41,071 bases of DNA. Origin: VAXT01 sp038040395 (GTDB taxonomy: Bacteria; Actinomycetota; Thermoleophilia; Gaiellales; Gaiellaceae). The stretch covers positions 1-41,071 of the forward strand of contig JBBPIJ010000021.1 of assembly GCA_038040395.1 (NCBI GenBank), written 5' to 3'. This document shows, in pieces, positions 32,792 through 40,870 of the stretch (positions within the stretch are counted from its first letter, which is position 1; the number at the start of each line of letters is the position of its first letter). Under the pieces are notes generated by a model. The model was given only the letters and a program-made list of their open reading frames with translations. It was not told the origin of the DNA and made no database searches. Both the position numbers and the translations under genes were made by a program.

Positions 32792-33633
32792 GTTCTGCTC
32801 CTCAGGGCTTCCAGGACGACGGGATCGATTTGCTCGATTCCGTCAACGCGGTCCTCGAGGTTTTCCTTCCCGGTCCAGGCGACAAAGGTCTCCGCGAGCT
32901 CACCCTGGTAGTCGAGCTCGGCCAGCCGCTCTCTCAGCTCGGCCGCGAGGGTCTCGTCGACGTCGACCCATAGTCGCCGCGGCGTCTTCCCGAAGATCTC
33001 GTCGTGCAGGACATAGATCCGCCTCAGCTCCTCGATCGGCCGCTCGTGATCCTCCACGCGAAGTTCGACGACGACGTCTGACATCTTGGCGTAGCCGCCG
33101 TCGCGCTCGACGACGAGGAGCGCCGAGGACTGCTGGCCCCGGCTATCGCCGCCGGCTGCCTGGGCGGCGGCGAGGCAGTCGATCAGGCGTTCTGCGAGCG
33201 GTTGCCCGATGCTCCCCTCGAACGTTTCGGCCAGTGCGTCGACCGTTTCGCCCGAGACGAGGATGTTCCCCTGCGCCGCGTATCCGGCGCCGATGCGGCC
33301 GCCTGCCCAGTCCAGGCATTCGCTCCCCGTGTACGTGGCAGCGTCGCCCTTGGCGTCGACGACTCCGAGCTGGCGATGGTCGCGACCCTCGTCGGCCCCG
33401 GTCAGCCGGTCGACGACCTCCTGTGCGGAGAGCCCTTCGCGGAGCAGGTCAAGGCCCTGCGGCCCGTAGCGAGGGTTCGCGTACGCCTGCGTCGCGACCG
33501 CCCCGACGTGCGGTTCGGCCCATGGCACGACCGACCCGACCGATAGGAACTTGGACTGGACGGCGACTCCCCACTGTCCCGCGTCGAGATCGCAGGCGAC
33601 GATCGAGTACGTCGAGACGATCGGACTAGCCAT
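32788..33633 (-). CDS. DUF1028 protein (Ntn-hydrolase-like)
   Basis: 281-residue protein of the DUF1028 family, which has the N-terminal-nucleophile hydrolase fold; no substrate is firmly known. Hallmarks are STYSIVACDLDAGQWGVAVQ, SKFLSVGSVVPWAEPHVGAV, TQAYANPRYGPQGLDLLREG, RQLGVVDAKGDAATYTG and AQGNILVSGETVDALAETF. The C-terminal 90 residues (RVEDHERPIEELRRIYVLHD ...) form a helical extension also seen in relatives. The ATG at 33633 lies 8 nt inside the previous gene and begins the fold almost at once; a longer start at 33672 is less likely. Confidence 0.8.
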   Translation of the reverse strand: MASPIVSTYSIVACDLDAGQWGVAVQSKFLSVGSVVPWAEPHVGAVATQAYANPRYGPQGLDLLREGLSAQEVVDRLTGADEGRDHRQLGVVDAKGDAATYTGSECLDWAGGRIGAGYAAQGNILVSGETVDALAETFEGSIGQPLAERLIDCLAAAQAAGGDSRGQQSSALLVVERDGGYAKMSDVVVELRVEDHERPIEELRRIYVLHDEIFGKTPRRLWVDVDETLAAELRERLAELDYQGELAETFVAWTGKENLEDRVDGIEQIDPVVLEALRSRT

Positions 33634-33895
33634 AGGTCCCTTCGACGAGGTCGATCTCGAGGAGCTCCGCATTCGGCACCAGGACGCAGGCTACTTCCGG
33701 GCGGGCGAGCGCCGCCAGCACCTTTTCCTCGGTGTCGGCGCGAACGACGACGGGCGTGCCCTCCTCGTGCGCGGCGCGCAGCTTCGCGTCGTCGAGCTCG
33801 TCCAGCACGAGCGGCTCGGCCGGGAACTCGATCGCTCCCTCGACTGCGAGCTGGGGCACGCGCTGCTTCGTCGCGCCGAACCAGCGCTCTCTCAA
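33626..33895 (-). CDS. Small unknown protein in the MBL-DUF1028-cupin operon
   Basis: 89 residues: LRERWFGATKQRVPQLAVEG, IEFPAEPLVLDELDDAKLRA, AHEEGTPVVVRADTEEKVLA and ALARPEVACVLVPNAELLEI. An alpha/beta pattern with two strand-helix repeats (VVVRAD, CVLVPN), possibly half of a flavodoxin-like or barrel fold. I do not recognise the family. The TTG at 33895 shares TG with the TGA of the upstream gene (TTGA), and homology-like composition begins there, so a longer frame reaching 34012 is discounted. It is clearly part of the operon by overlap. Confidence 0.5.
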   Translation of the reverse strand: MRERWFGATKQRVPQLAVEGAIEFPAEPLVLDELDDAKLRAAHEEGTPVVVRADTEEKVLAALARPEVACVLVPNAELLEIDLVEGTYG

Positions 33896-34593
33896 ACCTG
33901 CACCGTCTCTCCGGGTGCCGGCTCGAGGATCTCGACGTCCGGCGCTAGCTCCCGCAGCTGCGCAGGCGTCCCCGCGAGGAGCGGAAACGTCCCGTAGTGG
34001 CAGGGGACGCAACGCTTGACGCCGAGCAGCTCGATCGCGACGGCGGCCTCGCGCGGATCCATCGTGAAGTGGCCGCCGATCGGCAGGATCGCAACGTCCG
34101 GCTCGTAGATACGGCTGATCAGCTGCATGTCCCCGAAGACGCAGGTGTCGCCCGCGAAGTAGAGCGTCGTCCCGTTCTCGACCTCGATCACGAGGCCGGC
34201 CGGCTCGCCGAGGTAGATCGGGCCGTTGTCACCCCAACCGCTGCTCGAGTGATGCGCGTTCGTGAACGTGATTTTGACCCCGTCGACGTCGATCGTTCCG
34301 CCCTTGTTGCCGGCGTGGGCCATCTCCTCGGGCAATCCCTGCATCGAGAGCCAGCCACGGAGCTCGACGAGCGCGACGACCGGGCAGCCGTGCTTGGATG
34401 CGAGCTCGACCGTCTGCCCGACGTGATCGTCGTGTCCGTGCGTGAGGGCGATCAGGTCGACGCGCTCCGGCTCCTTCTCCCCATCCGGGCAGGTCGGACC
34501 TTCGAGCCATGGATCGACATAGACGCGTTTCCCGCCCGGCGTGTCGAAGCGGAAGGCGGCGTGGCCGAGCCAGGTCAGTGGGACGTCAGGCAT
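33892..34593 (-). CDS. Metallo-beta-lactamase fold hydrolase (UPF0173 type)
   Basis: 233-residue metal-dependent hydrolase of the UPF0173/YtkL kind, function unknown. Motifs are LTWLGHAAFRF, KRVYVDPWLEGP, LIALTHGHDDHVGQ (HxHxDH), NAHHSSSGWGD, LYFAGDTCVFGDM, ILPIGGHFTMDPREAAV and CHYGTFPLL with the last His ligand. All zinc-ligand motifs appear intact. GAAAGGAG lies 4-6 nt before the ATG at 34593. It is the first gene of the five-gene operon and the only one with a conventional ribosome-binding site. Confidence 0.88.
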   Translation of the reverse strand: MPDVPLTWLGHAAFRFDTPGGKRVYVDPWLEGPTCPDGEKEPERVDLIALTHGHDDHVGQTVELASKHGCPVVALVELRGWLSMQGLPEEMAHAGNKGGTIDVDGVKITFTNAHHSSSGWGDNGPIYLGEPAGLVIEVENGTTLYFAGDTCVFGDMQLISRIYEPDVAILPIGGHFTMDPREAAVAIELLGVKRCVPCHYGTFPLLAGTPAQLRELAPDVEILEPAPGETVQV

Positions 34594-34705
34594 TCGTTCT
34601 CCTTTCAGGCGACGCGGGAGATTAACCGCTCAGCTCGACCAGGACGACCGCCTCGACGGGCTCGCCAACGGCAGGATCGTCGCAAGGACCGTCGAACCTC
34701 GGCGC

Positions 34706-35047
34706 ATGCGGCGCTGGTTTCCAATCGCGATCGCTCTCGGGGCGGCGGCTTCTGGAGCGGCCGGGGAGTCTCGACTTTCCTCGTACCTCCTGCTCGCGGC
34801 GGTGCCTGTCACCGCGGTTTCGGGGCTCGCCGCCCTCGGGGAGGCGCTCGATGCTCGTGCCGAGTCTGCGCTCGAGCCGGTGGCTGCGCTGGAGCCGTTC
34901 CTCTTTGGCGTAGCGCTCGTCCTACTCGTCGGCGGCGCCGCGGCGGGCGCGCCTGCGTTTGCCCTCTCGGGGTGCCTCGCGGTCTTCGGCGTACAGGCTC
35001 TGCTCGGCTTGAGCGTCGAGCTCAGGCGCCCCGTGCTAGAGCGGTAG
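34706..35047 (+). CDS. Small four-span membrane protein
   Basis: 113 residues, almost entirely hydrophobic: WFPIAIALGAAASGAAG, YLLLAAVPVTAVSGLAALG, FLFGVALVLLVGGAAAG and FALSGCLAVFGVQALLGL suggest four spans with short loops. No family recognised. The ATG at 34706 has no clear ribosome-binding site. It overlaps the end of nuoN by 12 nt tail to tail and is divergent from the metallo-beta-lactamase-fold operon. Confidence 0.55.
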   Translation: MRRWFPIAIALGAAASGAAGESRLSSYLLLAAVPVTAVSGLAALGEALDARAESALEPVAALEPFLFGVALVLLVGGAAAGAPAFALSGCLAVFGVQALLGLSVELRRPVLER

Positions 35048-36514
35048 GGCCTGCGCGGCGGTCCTCGTCAGGTCGACGAGCGGCTGGATGGCGAAGAACG
35101 CGCCCACGTTCACGATCATCGCCGCGACGACCGCGCTCGTCAGGAGCACCTCTCTCGGCGGCGAGCCGCCGATCGGCGCGAGCCCCAGCTCGGCCGCGGG
35201 GCGCATGTACATCGCACGGATGACCGCGAGGTAGTAGTAGAGGCTGACCAGTGTCGCGGCAACGCCGACGATCACGAGCCAGTTCCAGCCTCGCTCCGAG
35301 GCGGCCGAGAAGATCAGGAACTTGCCCATGAAGCCGCCGGTCAAGGGAAAGCCGGCGAAGCCGAGCATGAACGTGAACATCGCGGCGCCGAGCACCGGAC
35401 GCTCCCAGCCGAAGCCGGAGAGGTTCTCCAGCGTGACTGTCTCGCCGAGCTCGCGCTCGCGGGCGGCCACGACGGCGAAGGCGCCGATCGAGATCGCGGC
35501 GTACGGGATCAGGTAATAGAGGAGCGCCCTGGCTCCGAGCTGGTTGGCTGCGGCGACCGCGATCAGCATGAAGCCCGCATGTGAGATCGAGGAGTACGCC
35601 AGGAGCCTCTTGACGCGGGTCTGGACGAGCGCCGCGAGGTTGCCCCACGCGAGTGACGCGCAGGCGAGGAAGGCGACGGCGATCGTCCAGACGTCCTCCT
35701 TCTCCGGGAACGCGACGCTGAGGAGGCGCAGCGCGAGGACGAGCGCGACCGCTTTGGTTGCCGCGGCCATGAATCCGGTCACGGGCGTCGGAGCGCCGTC
35801 GTAGACGTCGGGCGTCCACATGTGGAACGGCGCGGCCGAGGCCTTGAACGCGAGGCCGGCGAGGATCATCGCGAGGCCGACGAGGAGGATCGGGTCGCCG
35901 GAGAGGTCGTGGAGACGCGTCGCGTCGGCGATCGCGGAGAAGCCGAGCTCGCCGGTCGAGCCGTAGACCAGCGCAGAGCCGAAGAGCAGCACGGCCGAGC
36001 CCATGCCGCCGATGATCAGGTACTTGAGCCCGGCCTCGAGCGAGCCGACGAGGTCGGTCTCGATCGCGCACAGGATGTACAGGCAGACCGAGAACCACTC
36101 CAGGCCGAGGAAGAGCGTCATCAGGTTGCCCGCCTGGACGAGGAAAGCCATGCCGGCGCCGGCGGTGGCGAGGAGCGCGTAGTACTCGCCGATGTGGTCC
36201 TGGCGCATCCGCGCGGAGTAGGAGACGCCGACCGCGAGCAGGCCCGAGCCCATGACGATCAGCTGCGCGACCGCGGCGAACCGGTCGCGACTGACGGCGT
36301 CCGCGACGATCAGGTGCGCTTCGGGGGTTTTCCAGTAGACGAGCGAGGCCATGACGAGCCCGCCGACGAAGCCGAGCGCGCAGACGAACGCCGCGAAGGG
36401 CCGGAGCAGCCAGCGCGGGGTGAGCACGGCCGAGAGCAAGCAGATTGCCGCGGCGCCGAGCGCGACGAGCGAAGGCGAGAGCGCGAACCAGTCGACTGAC
36501 GGCGTCTGGATCAC
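35036..36514 (-). CDS. nuoN: NADH-quinone oxidoreductase subunit N
   Basis: 492-residue antiporter-like membrane subunit of respiratory complex I, about 14 spans. Typical runs are FLGLEWFSVCLYILCAIE (with the conserved Glu), AGLKYLIIGGMGSAVLLFGS, AAPFHMWTPDVYDGAPTPVT, GFMAAATKAVALVLAL (Lys) and RVKRLLAYSSISHAGFML. The GTG at 36514 is chosen because it overlaps the nuoM stop (GTGA); the longer frame upstream is not homologous. Last gene of the operon, followed by a convergent small membrane gene. Confidence 0.93.
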   Translation of the reverse strand: MIQTPSVDWFALSPSLVALGAAAICLLSAVLTPRWLLRPFAAFVCALGFVGGLVMASLVYWKTPEAHLIVADAVSRDRFAAVAQLIVMGSGLLAVGVSYSARMRQDHIGEYYALLATAGAGMAFLVQAGNLMTLFLGLEWFSVCLYILCAIETDLVGSLEAGLKYLIIGGMGSAVLLFGSALVYGSTGELGFSAIADATRLHDLSGDPILLVGLAMILAGLAFKASAAPFHMWTPDVYDGAPTPVTGFMAAATKAVALVLALRLLSVAFPEKEDVWTIAVAFLACASLAWGNLAALVQTRVKRLLAYSSISHAGFMLIAVAAANQLGARALLYYLIPYAAISIGAFAVVAARERELGETVTLENLSGFGWERPVLGAAMFTFMLGFAGFPLTGGFMGKFLIFSAASERGWNWLVIVGVAATLVSLYYYLAVIRAMYMRPAAELGLAPIGGSPPREVLLTSAVVAAMIVNVGAFFAIQPLVDLTRTAAQALPL

Positions 36515-37983
36515 GGTACGGACCCCGGGAACGCCGGGAACTCGGCCTTCTGAGGAAAGAGAGGAGTGTTTTCGTCTCCCACGCGCTCGCTGATTGCAGC
36601 CGGCCACATCGAGAGCGCGAGCAGGCAAGCCACCAGGGGAACCACGATTCCAAGCTCAGCGGGTCGCAGGTCGAGCGCCGCGTCCGACACTGCCGGGCCG
36701 GGCTCTTTGTGAAGGACGGCCGAGATCAGCCGCAGCATGTACATCGCCGCGAGCACGATCCCTGTGGCCCCCGCGACGGCCCAGCCCCAGCCGAAGCCGA
36801 AAATGCCGGCGAGGATTAGGAACTCACCAGCGAAAGCCGAGGAGCCCGGCACAGCGAGGGCGATCACGCCCGTCACCATCAACACGGTCGCCAGCGCCGG
36901 CCGGCCGCGGGCCATCCCGCCAAGGCGATTCAGGCTGCCCGTTGCGGTTCTTCGCTCGATGGCGCCGGCGAGTAGGAAGAGCGTCGCTGAGATCAAGCCG
37001 TGATTCACTGCCTGAAGGACAGCGCCGCTGACTCCCATAGAGGTCAGCGAGAAGACGCCGATCGTGATCAGGCCCATTTGGGCGAGGCTTGAGTACGCGA
37101 TCACGCCGCGCACGTCCGGAGCTCTAAATGCCATTAGCGATCCGTAGACGAGCCCGACGACGGCGAGCGCGAGAATTACGTTGCGGAAGTCGTCGAAGGG
37201 TCCCGGGAATTTCCCCAGGCAGATCCGGATGAAGCCAAAGATCGCTGCTTTCGAAATCACGCCCGAGAGCACGGCGGCCACCTCCGGCGACGACTCGCGG
37301 TATGCGTCTGGCAGCCAGCCGTGGAAGGGGAAAAGCGGCGCCTTTACGGCGAATGCGATCGCGAAGCCGAGAAAGAGCCAGGTGCTGTTGCTCGGGTTGG
37401 AGTCGACGAGGTCGAATGACCCGCTCGAGAGCCCGAAGACGATTACCGCGGCGAGCATCAGCAGCGACCCAGCCATCGTGTAGATGACGAATTTCACCGT
37501 CGCTCCGAGGCGGCCAGGCCCGCCCCAGACGCCGATCAGGACATAGAGCGGGATCATCATCGCCTCGAAGAAGACGTAGAACAGCAGCAGATCTTCTGAG
37601 GCGAAGACGCCCACGACGGCGGCCGTCAGGAAGAGCATGAGCCCGAAGTACGCGCGCGGTCGTTCTCGTCCGACCCAGAACCCGTACGCGATCGCGGCAG
37701 CCATCACGACTACCGCGAGGCCCGCCAACCAGAACGAGAATGCGGAGAAGCCAACGTGGTAAGAGACGTTCAGATCGCTGAACCACGTCGTCTGCTGGTC
37801 GAAGCTCGGCCCCGAGGTCCGATCGAAGTCGATCAACGTCAGGCCATTGATCCAGAAGCCGACCTCGGTGAGCGCAATGAGGAGCGCGAGCGGCCCCGCC
37901 ACGCGCCCCACGGGCAGCAGCCAGACAAGGAGCGCGCCGCCGAGCGGGAGGAAGACGAGGATCGTCGCCAGCCAGCTACTCAT
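36511..37983 (-). CDS. nuoM: NADH-quinone oxidoreductase subunit M
   Basis: 490-residue proton-pumping subunit of complex I. The conserved Glu is in LFYVFFEAMMIPLYVLIGVW. The FHGWLPDAYRESSPEVAAVL segment and GVISKAAIFGFIRI carry the channel Lys, and DVRGVIAYSSLAQMGLITIG is the usual mid-protein signature. The spacing of charged residues fits an active antiporter-like channel. The ATG at 37983 overlaps the end of nuoL by 4 nt. Confidence 0.93.
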   Translation of the reverse strand: MSSWLATILVFLPLGGALLVWLLPVGRVAGPLALLIALTEVGFWINGLTLIDFDRTSGPSFDQQTTWFSDLNVSYHVGFSAFSFWLAGLAVVVMAAAIAYGFWVGRERPRAYFGLMLFLTAAVVGVFASEDLLLFYVFFEAMMIPLYVLIGVWGGPGRLGATVKFVIYTMAGSLLMLAAVIVFGLSSGSFDLVDSNPSNSTWLFLGFAIAFAVKAPLFPFHGWLPDAYRESSPEVAAVLSGVISKAAIFGFIRICLGKFPGPFDDFRNVILALAVVGLVYGSLMAFRAPDVRGVIAYSSLAQMGLITIGVFSLTSMGVSGAVLQAVNHGLISATLFLLAGAIERRTATGSLNRLGGMARGRPALATVLMVTGVIALAVPGSSAFAGEFLILAGIFGFGWGWAVAGATGIVLAAMYMLRLISAVLHKEPGPAVSDAALDLRPAELGIVVPLVACLLALSMWPAAISERVGDENTPLFPQKAEFPAFPGSVP

Positions 37984-39869
37984 TTGACCCAGACGAAGAC
38001 GAGGGCGAGGACGGTGACGCTGCCCGCGATCGCGAGCGCGTACGTGCGCACGAGGCCGGTCTGGAGCTCCGTCACCTCGTTGCCGATCCGCCGCGCGCCG
38101 GTCGCGATCGCGTCGATCGAGCCGAGCAGGACCGGGCGCTCGACGTAGTCACGCAAGGTGCGGGCCAGCAAGACGGTCGGCCGATAGAAGACCCAGTCGT
38201 AGAGCTCGTCGAAGTAGAACTTGTGCTCGAGCACGGCGCGCACGACCCTGGCCTGCGGGACGGTAAGCGTGCGAGCCGAATACACCGCCCAGGCGACGGC
38301 GACCCCGGCGATTCCGAGCCCGACCGCGAGGAAGCTGGCGAGGAGGTCCTGAGCCCCGCTCGGTTCGACGAGCGGCTCGGCCACCGGCCTCAGGAAGTCG
38401 CTGAGCGGCGTCCAGATCCCGGCAAATTGGATCCAGCCGGCTACGACAGCTCCGATGGTCAGCACGCCGACCGTGAGGCTCATCCAGAGCCACGGCTCGC
38501 TCCGGTCAGGCTTGTGGAAGTGCTCGCGCGCGTAGGGCGACGGCTCCCCGCCGAAGACGAGGAAGACCATCCGGAACGTGTAGAGGCCGGTGAGGAACGC
38601 GCCGGCGAGGCCGACCGCGAAGAGCACCTGTCCGTAGGTCCCCGCCGCGAGCGCCGAGGCGAGGATCGAGTCCTTCGAGAAGAACCCCGAGAGCGGCGGG
38701 ATCCCGGTGAGCGCGAGAGCCCCGATCAGGAACGCGGCATACGTGCGAGGCAGGAACTGCCGTAGCCCGCCCATCTTCCGCATGTCCTGCTCGCCGAGAA
38801 GCGCGTGGATGACGAGCCCCGCTGCGAGGAACAGGAGCGCCTTGAAGAACGCGTGCGTCATCAGGTGGAACATCGAGTTCGCGTACGCGCCGAGTCCGGC
38901 TCCGAGGAACATGTAGCCGATCTGCGACATCGTCGAGTACGCGATCACGCGCTTGATGTCCACCTGGACGAGGGCGATCAGGCCCGCGACCAGCAGCGTC
39001 GCGGCGCCGAGGCCGGCGGCGAGATCCTGGACGTGCGGCGCGGCCTCGAAGACCGGCGCGGCGCGCACGAGCAGGTACACGCCGGCCGTCACCATCGTCG
39101 CCGCGTGGATCAGGGCGCTGACCGGCGTCGGGCCTTCCATCGCGTCGGGGAGCCAGGTCTGGAGCGGGAGCTGCGCTGACTTGGCGACGGCGCCGCCGAG
39201 CAGGCCGAGCGCGACGAGGTTGACCGCCCACGAGCCCGCGTTGTCGCCCGACCACTGAAACGAGGAGTCGAACGAGAGCGAGCCGGTCCGCTGGATGAGG
39301 ACGAAGAATGCGAGCGCCATCGTCGCGTCGCCGAACGCGTTCATGATGAAGGCCTTCTTTGCGGCCGCGACGGCGCTCGGCCGCTCGTGGTGGAACCCAA
39401 TCAGCAGGTATGAGGAGAGCCCGACGAGGCCCCAGCCGACGAGAAGCAGAAGCAGGTTTCCGGACTGAACGAGCAGGAGCATCGAGAAGACGAAGAGCGC
39501 CATGTAGGCGAAGTACCGCCGCTCCTCCTCGTCGCCGTGCATGTAGCCGATCGAGTAGCCGACGATGAGGGCGCCGACGCCGGAGACGATCAGCATCATG
39601 AAGATCGAGAGCGGATCGACGAGCAGCGTGAGACCGACGTCGAAGTTGCCCGCGGAGAGCCACGTCCAGGACGTGGAGAGGTGCGTTCGTTCCTCCGCTG
39701 GGTCGCCGAGGATCGAGAAAAACGCGACGGTCGAGGCGACGAACGAGGTTGCCACCGACGCGGTTGCGAGGTAGCCGGCCGCGCGGCGCGATAAGCGTGT
39801 GCCCCCGAGCGTGATCGCGAGCGCAGCGCCGAGCGGCGCGAGGAGGCAGACCCACGCGGCGGCGATCAT
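37980..39869 (-). CDS. nuoL: NADH-quinone oxidoreductase subunit L
   Basis: 629-residue distal proton-pumping subunit of complex I with the long lateral helix at the C terminus. Signatures are LLLLLVGWGLVGLSSYLLIG, LPLQTWLPDAMEGPTPVSAL, IHAATMVTAGVYLLVR, KRVIAYSTMSQIGYMFLGAG and MTHAFFKALLFLAAGLVIHA. The final 100 residues (after SGAQDLLASF) include the amphipathic stretch and last span of the lateral arm. The ATG at 39869 overlaps nuoK by 4 nt. Confidence 0.94.
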   Translation of the reverse strand: MIAAAWVCLLAPLGAALAITLGGTRLSRRAAGYLATASVATSFVASTVAFFSILGDPAEERTHLSTSWTWLSAGNFDVGLTLLVDPLSIFMMLIVSGVGALIVGYSIGYMHGDEEERRYFAYMALFVFSMLLLVQSGNLLLLLVGWGLVGLSSYLLIGFHHERPSAVAAAKKAFIMNAFGDATMALAFFVLIQRTGSLSFDSSFQWSGDNAGSWAVNLVALGLLGGAVAKSAQLPLQTWLPDAMEGPTPVSALIHAATMVTAGVYLLVRAAPVFEAAPHVQDLAAGLGAATLLVAGLIALVQVDIKRVIAYSTMSQIGYMFLGAGLGAYANSMFHLMTHAFFKALLFLAAGLVIHALLGEQDMRKMGGLRQFLPRTYAAFLIGALALTGIPPLSGFFSKDSILASALAAGTYGQVLFAVGLAGAFLTGLYTFRMVFLVFGGEPSPYAREHFHKPDRSEPWLWMSLTVGVLTIGAVVAGWIQFAGIWTPLSDFLRPVAEPLVEPSGAQDLLASFLAVGLGIAGVAVAWAVYSARTLTVPQARVVRAVLEHKFYFDELYDWVFYRPTVLLARTLRDYVERPVLLGSIDAIATGARRIGNEVTELQTGLVRTYALAIAGSVTVLALVFVWVK

Positions 39870-40174
39870 CCGCGCAGCGTCGACAGCTTGTCGACGTCCA
39901 GCTCGAGCTTTCGGCGATGGACCGCGACGATCAGGCCGAGACCGACCACGACCTCAGCGGCGGCCACGGCCATGACCGCGAGCGCGAAGATCTGGCCGTC
40001 GAGCTGGCCGTGGTGGCGCGAGAAGGTGATCAGGGCCAGGTTCGCTCCGTTGAGCATGATCTCCAGCGAGAGCAGCACGATCAGCGGGCTGCGCCGGAGC
40101 ATCACGCCGAGCGCGCCGATCGCGAACAGGAACGCGGCGACCGCCAGGTACCAGGTGAGGTCCGGGCCCTTCAC
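39866..40174 (-). CDS. nuoK: NADH-quinone oxidoreductase subunit K
   Basis: 102-residue, three-span subunit of complex I. The two conserved membrane glutamates are visible in LLSLEIMLNGANLALITF (span 2) and AVAAAEVVVGLGLIVAVHRR (span 3), which line the proton path between NuoJ and NuoN. Length is typical. The ATG at 40174 overlaps nuoJ by 4 nt. Confidence 0.94.
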   Translation of the reverse strand: MKGPDLTWYLAVAAFLFAIGALGVMLRRSPLIVLLSLEIMLNGANLALITFSRHHGQLDGQIFALAVMAVAAAEVVVGLGLIVAVHRRKLELDVDKLSTLRG

Positions 40175-40704
40175 GCGCGCTCTTCCTCTCCACGCGCGTG
40201 GCTGCCGAGGACGACTCCTCCGACCGCTGCCGTGAGCAGGACGATCGACGTGATCTCGAACGCGAGCAGGTGGTCGGTCAGGAACAGCTTGCCGATCTCG
40301 TACGGGCTGCCGAAGCCGGCGCCGATCTCAGGCCCGTGCGAGAGCCGGCCGCTCGCCTTGAGCCCGATGACGACGACGATCTCCACCATCAGCGCCCCCG
40401 CGGCTGCGACCGCGCCGAGCGCCTGCCAGTTCGGGCCGCCCGCCCACGGAGCATCGGCGTGCCGGCCCAGGTAGGCGATGACGAACAGGAACATGACCAT
40501 CACGGCCCCCGCGTAGACGAGCACCTGCGCGGCGGCGACGAACTCCGCCGAGAGGAGGAGGTACAGCACGGCGAGCGAGCCGAGATTGCCGATCAGCGCG
40601 AGGGCCGAGTAGTAGGGGTTCGAGAAGCTCACGACTGCGGCTCCGGAGCCGAGGCACGCGAACGCGGCCATGACCCAGACGACCCAGACGACGAAGTTGC
40701 CCAT
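40171..40704 (-). CDS. nuoJ: NADH-quinone oxidoreductase subunit J
   Basis: 177-residue, five-span subunit of complex I. Family pattern: SFSNPYYSALALIGNLGSLA, LLLSAEFVAAAQVLVYAGAV and MVMFLFVIAYLG (the TM3 region that bends during coupling). The C-terminal part has KLFLTDHLLAFEITSIVLL. The ATG at 40704 directly abuts the 166-bp palindromic element, whose end supplies GGTGGAG as ribosome-binding site 5 nt upstream. All other junctions in the operon are 4-nt overlaps. Confidence 0.93.
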   Translation of the reverse strand: MGNFVVWVVWVMAAFACLGSGAAVVSFSNPYYSALALIGNLGSLAVLYLLLSAEFVAAAQVLVYAGAVMVMFLFVIAYLGRHADAPWAGGPNWQALGAVAAAGALMVEIVVVIGLKASGRLSHGPEIGAGFGSPYEIGKLFLTDHLLAFEITSIVLLTAAVGGVVLGSHARGEEERA

Positions 40705-40870
40705 TAGTGCTCCACCCAGCGATACATGCCGGCCTCTGGCCCGCGATCACGCGGCGCCAGAGCCCACCCTCGCCCTTGCCAAGGCTGCAAGCCTTGGCCG
40801 CGGTCGAGTGCGGCCTCTGGCTTGGTGCTCGCGACCCAGAGACTCGGCGGCATCACTGGGAGGAGCACTA
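40705..40870. repeat. 166-bp palindromic (MITE-like) element between nuoI and nuoJ
   Basis: Nearly the whole stretch is one imperfect palindrome. The outer 9 bp are perfect (TAGTGCTCC at 40705, GGAGCACTA ending at 40870), extending to 17 matches of the first 19. Mid-arms CTCTGGCCCGCGATCAC and, on the other strand, CTCTGGGTCGCGAGCAC match 14 of 17. The centre is CCAAGGCT-GCA-AGCCTTGG (40779-40797). Both ends are TA. The nuoI stop codon TAG is the first three bases of one end, and nuoJ's ATG abuts the other. Removing the element with one TA leaves TAATG, an overlapping nuoI stop/nuoJ start. This fits insertion of a non-coding miniature transposon with TA target duplication. It contains no coding frame. 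Confidence 0.75.

Noticed and set aside
35022..36653. 543-codon minus-strand frame overlapping nuoN
   Set aside because: Arg-rich shadow in another frame of nuoN; nuoN itself has all complex I motifs.
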